A DNA stretch of 64,000 nt from Brachypodium distachyon (Eukaryota > Streptophyta > Magnoliopsida > Poales > Poaceae), in assembly GCF_000005505.3 (NCBI RefSeq), contig NC_016131.3, forward strand, positions 6,407,501-6,471,500, written 5' to 3'. Position numbers and translations under genes: made by a program. The stretch's first letter is position 1. Every line of letters starts with the position of its first letter. The notes below the pieces were generated by a model that saw nothing but the letters and a program-made list of their open reading frames with translations, had not been told where the DNA came from and searched no databases. Of this stretch, positions 57,393 to 64,000 are shown piece by piece.

Positions 57393-60300
57393 TTAGTACT
57401 TCGCATCCAACTGTTTGTGTAGAAAGTCAAGAACGGAGCGGCGCTGAAAAAGTAGAGAATGAAAGTTACTCAGATCAACGAGTAGGAGCACAAACAGGAG
57501 AGCAAGAGGTGCGGCAGGGGTAAATTATAGCTACCCGTTGCTCAAGACCAGCTTGCTCAGAATCTTCCAGATTTAACTTCTCAAGGCACTTGATGGCTTC
57601 CTCAAAACCTTCAACTGCCGCTTCTTGGTTACCAAGATTTCTATCAACATCCGCAACTTTGGCTAGAGAAGTTGCTAGATCAATTACCTATACCGAACAG
57701 TAGCCAGATTGTCAAATAAAACCAACTAAAGCAAAGCACAAAATGAATCATCTATCTGTTCTGACTTCTGTCTAACAGATCCAGTTGAATAAATCAATCC
57801 TACTAGTGCACACCATACTTATCATGAAAAGAGCATTTTCAAATAACAGACTTATTGCGTAGAAAGTATGAATCAAGCAAACAAGTGATTCTCAATATTA
57901 ATACTGAGTATCATTTTGGCGTTGCAGTTTATCCAGGAAACAAACAAGGCAGCTCTGGATCCTACCAAAGACAAACTTGACTATACATTTACAGTGAAGC
58001 AAGCTTGACAACCACTTTGAATGGAAATGATTCATTCAAGTCAGAGATTAAAGAAAAACTAATAAATAAGAAGTTCAAGACTAGGAGCAATTTTTTTACA
58101 GCTCAATTCTCTCTCCTCCCCTTTCCCATCACTTCCATCATTGCACATAATTGCATAAAGTAAATGAACCGCAAAATCTATGTGCATGAATCTGGCAGAA
58201 TCGCAGAATGCTTTAATACAAATGGTGGCAGCCTCCAAAGACTTGGAACATGAAATGTCAAATGTAATTGTCCTCTTGGCCTTTGCATAGAATAAAGGAC
58301 CAAAGGAAAATCATTTACCAGATCTGCATCCATCTGTTGTTCAGGTTGCGAACAATAATAACAAGTTCAAAAAGTTGATTGTTGCGAAATCTATCAGGTT
58401 GCCAGTTTTGTTTGTCAAATCTTTAGTTATTATAGTAAATCACGCAAACAAAGTTACAGCACATAATTTCTTGTAGCTCCAGTATGGTCTAGGACTCGCC
58501 TTCAGTGAAGGCAAATGAAACATAAAAAACGGTTGCATTGAGGGATCCAGCCCAGTTATCATTTAATCTCCAACTGTGTCTGTAATATGTGCATGCCCAT
58601 GAGTACCAGATACATGCAATATGGCAGATGATAGTGTTCTGGTTAGGATGTCACACTTCAGTAGCATTGTCCAAAAAATAGCTGCATGATAATGTTCAGT
58701 GTCCAAAACAAAGACAAGTGGTAGCAAATAAATAGTAACAGAGAAGTACAGAAAAAAGAGAAGGATGCCCGAGGTTCCTTCCTGTTCTTGTTTAGCACAA
58801 ACTATCTTGTTTGCATTTATGCTTAATCTTAAATTCATGACTCACGGAACATCAGCATTGTTGTTACCTGGGAGGCCACAGATGAGTGTTCCTTTACTGC
58901 CCTTTGGCGAACACTCAATGAACGAGCATAGTAACTTCTTGCAGATTGTAGGTCCCCACCATAGTAGCGAAGGTCTCCAACTTTATTTAGTGAAACTGAG
59001 AGTGTGTGGACCAACTATAGAACAAAGAAAAAGCTATATTAACAAAGGGATGCTAATACTATTTATATAAATATTAGAATATATTACAACCTCAAGATCC
59101 TTTGTGGGCAATTTTGAGAGAAACTCAGCACTTTCTTCATAGTAAGTGATCGCTGAAGAAGCGTCTCCCAAGGTCCGACTGAAAATAATAAAGAACAGCG
59201 ATGAGGACCAGGGAGAAAGAAGGTATCAACAGAATTAGCAATAAACGTGCAAAAATATACCCAATGGAGTACAAAGCAGTGGTTAGAAAAAGCTGAAGCA
59301 GAACGATATAGCCCAGTGCAAGACCAAAATTTTCACTACGGACATTGAAGCACAATTTGGTCATCAGAGACATATCACGGACCATTTATCTCTCATATGA
59401 GCATGTACGGGACATCCTGAACAGAAGTAAAGATCTTGGTAAGATACTGGCCAGCACCAGCACTGAAAAAACACTCATGATGCCACGTCATTCCAAAGTA
59501 GAGATGCATTAAAAAGAGCAAGAAATCTGATTCAATATAGAGCTAAACTACCAAGGTCAGACTATTCTTGCTCATTTGCTATCTTAGAGTAGAACAGGTT
59601 ATGAGTAACAAACACAGTGAATCCTTATTTTATTTATTTTTTAGGATATCTAAGCCATTTGAAGTTAGCACATTGAGTAACACGGTCAAGGTATCAACGG
59701 CAAATTCACATAAAAACGTTGCTCAATTGCTGTCTTAGCATAGAATGGGCTCGTTCACATAGCAGATTACATGCTGAACCTCCATGATGCAACCACAAGC
59801 CATTAAGTAGTAAAACAAATCTAGTGGGACAAAACAACATTACTTAATCCTAGTTTGCTTCAAAGTGGTCTGTTTCTTAGTATGCCAAAGTGAAAAAGCA
59901 GTGCAGGGGCAGTAGTCAAGAAAGATGATCATACCAGCAATCCCCAAGCATTCCTAAGACTGCCCCAAGCTGAGAACATAGATCAAGGTTATCTTCTGCA
60001 GATTTCAACTCCTCCCTGATGTCTTCTGCACACATACTGAGCCTTGACTTTGCACTTTCAATGTTCTGTGCACGAAAAGCCTGGAGATGAGGAAGTTAGG
60101 GACATCGTCGTAACACCAAGATCATCGATTAGAGTAAATACATACAGGATAACCATGAACTGTGCAAATTTCACAGGTTAAAGAAGAATGGAGTTGATTT
60201 GATTACTGACCCTCATAGCCTGCTGCACCAGAAAAGCACCTCTTTCCATGGAGACATCCTCATATATCACCTTGCTCTTGCCATCGACTTCTTCCTCGCC

Positions 60301-60851
60301 CCCTCCAGCAAGTGATCTCTTGATTCGGGCATGGCCGTCAATGAAGCGATCATCAAGGGCCTGGAGTTCGGGATCTGGCTCAACCCCCTCTATGTCAGCA
60401 CCACATAACGGGCAGTCTTTAAAGCGTGATATGCATGCCCTGCCAAGGTTGCCCTGTCAGGACATATGCAAGCAATGAAAAGGGCAGAATGTGTCTATAT
60501 TTGAAACACAAGATGCACGCACTTGCAGAACTTATGCGAGCACGGTTTGCATTTGCTTGTGTCATGGAGCAGTGCTTGGCAGACCATGCAACTGAGGGGA
60601 CCGAGCTTGAAAGTGTTGGAGTCATAGCCAAAGGGGCACTTGGCGGGCACCACACGAGGGTCAGGGCTCTCTTCTCCGGCATGGTCGGTGCCACTTTCCT
60701 CGTGCTCTTCGCCGTTATTCTTGCCGGTTACCGGGCATACACTGCTGCTGTCATTCTTGTTAGATTTGACCGTGCTGTTCTTGTTCGATTTCATGGGGCA
60801 TACACCACCACCACCAGTGGTAGCTTTTGCAAAAGGGCAGAGAGAGCTCAT
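57393..60851 (-). CDS. NCA1: NCA1 catalase chaperone, RING finger plus TPR (7 exons, 380 aa)
   Basis: Exons on -: 60,851-60,523, 60,439-60,211, 60,080-59,935, 59,178-59,091, 59,014-58,868, 57,687-57,535 and 57,443-57,393. All have GT/AG sites and together give 381 codons with stop. The N-terminus has repeated CP(F) motifs (C5, C18, C39) and then VPAKCPFGYDSNTFKLGP. A complete C3HC4 RING follows: C88, C91, C104, H106, C109, C112, C119 and C122. After it come YEDVSMERGAFLVQQAMR and TPR-like helices, including LGAVLGMLGDC, LVHTLSVSLNKVGDLRYY and IDLATSLAKVADVDRNLG. This order matches Arabidopsis NO CATALASE ACTIVITY 1, which binds catalase and keeps it folded and active, affecting hydrogen peroxide removal under stress. 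The RING-TPR architecture and motif order make the identification strong. All metal-binding residues are present. Confidence 0.95.
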
Positions 60852-62778
60852 TGTAATTAATTCTTTAGGTACCCTGTAAAGATGGGGGCAAGGTGTGAGT
60901 TTAGGTATGCAAACCAAATTTATCTGCTGAATCGGTGAAGTGTGTTATTGTTGAAACCAATCTTGGAGACCCAGACAAATCACAGAGCTCCAGGCCTCCA
61001 CGGAGCTAAGAGCAAGGATGCAAGAGCGATTAGCGGGGGTGGGCATCTACTTTGTTCTACTACCTCAAGGTCCACCTCGCTCTAAGGTCGGATCTACATG
61101 GTGTGCACCGGCACACCCAAAATTTCTAGAGGTTAGCAGGGACTAACCAATCTTGCATCAAAAAATGCTTATACATCAGAATCCACTGGCCAATATTCCA
61201 GACGGGGTTGAGTCAGCATGGACACTATGAGGCAGAAAAGGAACGGCGATGCCGGTGGCGCGTGTGAGAGGATAAGTCAGGGAGACCACGGTGACACCAA
61301 AGTAGGACACGGTGGCAGCTCTAGCCGGATTGGGTAGGTCAGACTCAGGAGAGGAAGAGAAAGGTAACACCCGTACAGTACAGTGGAGAGGAAGCCGTGG
61401 GGTGGATTTATTTATTGTTACCCTGGACCTGGATGCAGATGAGAGCAGATACTTTACTTTAAAAAAAACTACTACTAACAGGTCACCATTTTCAAGCTAA
61501 TTAGATTTTTCCGGAGTCTGTAATTTGTAAAGAAAATTTTGAAGTTTAATTAGTGCATAGAATATATATGTCCGGCCGAACTTCACAATATTTTTGTTAT
61601 GCGCATCTTTCATCTACTTGGCTGAGCATATGAAGGAGAAGAAATATGTCGATAATTTAGAGCAAGGGTAGACAAAGTATTTTTTGGCGCAAAATTCGAC
61701 AGGAACTGCAGCTGGCGACCTTGCTAATTTGCTAGATTAATTGGATCACTCATGCTTCATCTAAAATAAGGTCTGGAACGGTCCAGGTCCAATTTACGCA
61801 TTCTATTTCCGTTAAACGTGGTCACCCGTTTGATCTTAACAAGATGGTCAACAATGAGCTGACCTTATTGTCCTTGATGTCACCAATGCTATTTCTCACG
61901 ATACCATGGCCCTTAGCCCTAAGCCAGGAGAAATCTAGACTTCACCTGGAGGAACCAAATTATTTCGGGGTATCCAAAAAGCTCCAAAAGAAATTTAGAG
62001 GGTCGGGATGAATTCTGGAAATAGGAAATCTGGAATTGACAAGGTTCTGCCCTGTTTTTCCTACTTGTGGTATCAGAAATTAATGTGGTTCGGCTTAATG
62101 CAACCAACGATACAATCTGTGGTGCGCATGTTCTTAATGGTTCCGATCTTAAATGTACTATTGTAATTGCAGATTCTTGTTGCGTAATTACTAGAAGTGT
62201 CCTACTACTAGGAACTGATGAATCTAGTAATGATGTTATTTATTGTCCACAAGAATTACGAAGTGTACTACTGATGTTTTCTATTTTGTTTACAAGAATA
62301 AAAAAACAAATAAATATACAGTTTACACACAACAGAGCGAGAAGTACCAATATTATTTGCAAATATGGTTCTAACTATCAATTGAGGACATCGGTACTGC
62401 TATTTTGTCTATATACCACTCTAGTCTACAATTTCCAAATAGGAAGGCAAACTAAGCGTCCATTACATAAAATGGTAGCAGTATAAATTCACCAGAATCG
62501 ATGTTGAGCAGACGCCGGTCACCGCCACCGCCGCCGCCAGGCCGGTCGCTGCTCGCCAAGAACAGAGGAGGAAGGAGGGGAGGGGATCAAAGGAGGAGGG
62601 AGGGGAGGGGAGTAGAGGAGGAAGGAGGAGGAGCATACCTTCACCCGTCGCCGGCCGCCTTGCCCGCTGCGTCGCCTGCTCGCCTCGTCGCCCGCGGGAT
62701 GGAGAGGAGAGGGTTCTGGGCAAGAGAACGGTTCCGTCTGGGCTGGGTCAACCGGCGATTTGGGCTTTTTTTTGTCGT
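60852..62778. other. Upstream region of NCA1 and intergenic DNA
   Basis: The NCA1 promoter must lie in the first part. No TATA box stands out within 100 bp of the ATG. The ORFs at about 61.2-61.5, 62.1-62.5 and 62.5-62.8 kb are short and resemble no family; the last is G+C-rich and simple in composition. Confidence 0.4.
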
Positions 62779-63290
62779 TGGCAGCTATAGATGGCCAACG
62801 GAACGGGTCTGGCCCAAGTGCGGCCCGTGAAGCCCGGGAATAGAGGGGCCAGCCCCAAACGGCCACCTCGAGGCCCAGGCACAGCACCAAGGCCGGCCCC
62901 AAACGGCCAACTCGAGGCCCAGGCACGGCACCAAGGCCGGCCAGGCCGGCCCGGGCCTTAAGACCCGGCCGGGCCTGAGAAAAACCAACGTTGCATAAGG
63001 CCCAGCTAAGGAAAAAAAGAGATGAAAACGGGCTAAAATTGGACGGATTATAGGTCAAAATGTTGCGCTGGAACAGATTTTTAGGAATTAATGGGCCAAA
63101 TATAAAAAACTAAAAAAAGAAAAAATAATCGGGCCGGCCTGCCTGAGGTCGGGGCCCAGGCTCGACACAGACTGTGCCTCGGGCTGGCCCGGCCGATTAA
63201 ATCCGTGCCGGGCCAGGCACAGTCGGGCTAAGCCCGCAGGGCTTTCCAGCATTGCCGAAAAGCACGGTCCGATGGCCATCTATATTGCCA
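62779..63290. mobile_element. Non-autonomous hAT-like element (about 512 bp)
   Basis: The ends are inverted: TGGCAGCTATAGATGGCCAA on the left (62,779) and, reversed, TGGCAATATAGATGGCCATC on the right (to 63,290). The subterminal parts are crowded with GGCCGGCC, CCGGCCC and CGGGCC motifs, as in grass hAT elements whose ends begin with ...GATGGC...CGGGCC. A 44-bp segment (CCCCAAACGGCCA..CTCGAGGC) is duplicated at about 62,850 and 62,894. No transposase. No clean 8-bp target duplication could be found, so the exact ends and superfamily are inferred. Confidence 0.55.
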
Positions 63291-63426
63291 GCCACGCCCC
63301 TTTACCAAACACTTGCGGAACGACGGAAAATTTGTGACCGAATTAAAGGAAGTTGGTTCGGCTGGCATAGCTTGATGGTAAAGGTGTCTTGGGGCTGTTC
63401 TCCACTATAGAAACATCATACAAAAA

Positions 63427-64000
63427 TCAATCAATCCATTTAGCAAGGGAAACAAGGATATCCCCTTCTTTATTGCTCTCAAGCTTATTCTTCTGTATGG
63501 TGGCATATGCTGAAAATAAAAGAGCAACCAATTCATCCTTGAAACATGACTCCGGAACATACTCATCATAAGCGCGTCCTGAGATCGGAATCCCCATCGA
63601 GTCATGCAATGCCAGAAGCGGGAAACCCACCTCCCCTTGAGATGTCACTAAAGTGTGGCCCTCCGAATTCCAGAACATAATGAACGCCTAGATCGATGGC
63701 CAGATCAATGGGATCTCATACAAAGATCCCAATACACTGCGAAGAACTCCAGCACGTCCCAAGATGCCACGGCCATGCTTGAAGACCAACAAGGCATGTG
63801 TCCAAATTAGTATTTCTTTTCAAATAAATTACCTCATCCTTGAGTTGAGGAGCTCCGGCACTCAACCACGCCTTCCCGGGATGCCAAATGAATTCTTCCG
63901 CTAAGGTAGCCGATGAAAAAATTGGTGCATTATTTTCATCAACTGGAACCCCTTTGAGGGTAGGTTCTAGAAAGACAAGCGTTGATGAATCCTGCCTGAT
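63427..64000 (-). pseudogene. Plant mobile domain (aminotransferase-like) ORF, broken and cut by window edge
   Basis: On - the conserved part reads MFWNSEGHTLVTSQGEVGFP, LLALHDSMGIPISGRAYDEY, VPES. This is the FW...HT...GE...L.D...GLPI.G pattern of the plant mobile domain found in transposon-carried and domesticated MAIL-type proteins. The upstream frame (about 63,725-64,000) also reads through protein-like sequence (LAEEFIWHPGKAWLSAGAPQ) but ends in a TGA and differs in frame, so a frameshift or unrecognised intron lies near 63,720. The rest is outside the window. Probably transposon-derived; a domesticated gene cannot be excluded. Confidence 0.5.

Noticed and set aside
59137..59385. 82-codon hydrophobic ORF on - that looks like a membrane protein
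   Set aside because: It runs through NCA1 exon 4 and an intron in a different frame. The NCA1 frame is the conserved one.
60426..60860. 144-codon ORF on + opposite NCA1 exon 1
   Set aside because: It is the reverse of the conserved NCA1 coding exon with its RING residues, so it is a shadow.

Overview
The window is nuclear DNA of a grass, most likely from the wheat/barley tribe (Triticeae). The evidence is nested Ty3/gypsy and Ty1/copia LTR retrotransposons, Stowaway and hAT-like small elements, spliceosomal introns, and four plant genes: a pentatricopeptide-repeat protein, an Aux/IAA repressor, a Sec23-like protein and NCA1. The tribe is inferred mainly from the copia LTR start (TGTTGGGAATATGCCCTAGA) and the transposon load, not from a database match.

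Left half, 1-34 kb: transposons nested in one another. Element A (1 to about 11,724, cut by the window edge) is a Ty3/gypsy element of the Tat type. Its pol is on the + strand, followed by a spacer full of tandem repeats, a long gene on the opposite (-) strand, and a 3' LTR. A 5'-truncated copia element (about 5,682-8,401) interrupts that antisense gene. Beside A lies the 3' end of a chromovirus (chromodomain plus a roughly 3.2-kb LTR, 11,731-15,346, - strand). Element B (17,453-30,635) is a complete Tat element in the opposite orientation, with two 871-bp LTRs and a perfect 5-bp target duplication (ATAAT). Its gag-pol is on - and its intron-containing antisense gene is on +. B sits in one copy of a duplicated host sequence whose unoccupied counterpart is at about 34,030. 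Around B are three decayed copies of a unit that in one copy carries an hAT transposase C-terminal domain, and two tandem fragments of the first exon of a histone H2A.Z gene.

Middle, 34.9-37.4 kb: three and a half tandem copies of a roughly 700-bp A+T-rich repeat.

Right half, 37-64 kb: gene space. A single-exon PPR gene (40,002-41,807, -) is followed by about 8 kb without a recognisable gene. Then come a five-exon Aux/IAA gene (50,371-52,300, +), a two-exon Sec23-like gene (53,551-56,667, -) with a duplicated piece of its last exon just downstream, and a seven-exon NCA1 gene (57,393-60,851, -). The end holds a 0.5-kb hAT-like non-autonomous element and a broken plant-mobile-domain ORF that runs off the window. 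The four cellular genes do not form a pathway: they act in organelle RNA processing, auxin response, COPII vesicle budding and catalase activation.

The least ordinary structures are the antisense gene of the Tat elements, with short introns at matching positions in two copies, and the tandem H2A.Z exon fragments. Splice sites were placed by hand from GT/AG signals, reading frame and remembered family alignments. No alignment program or database was used.
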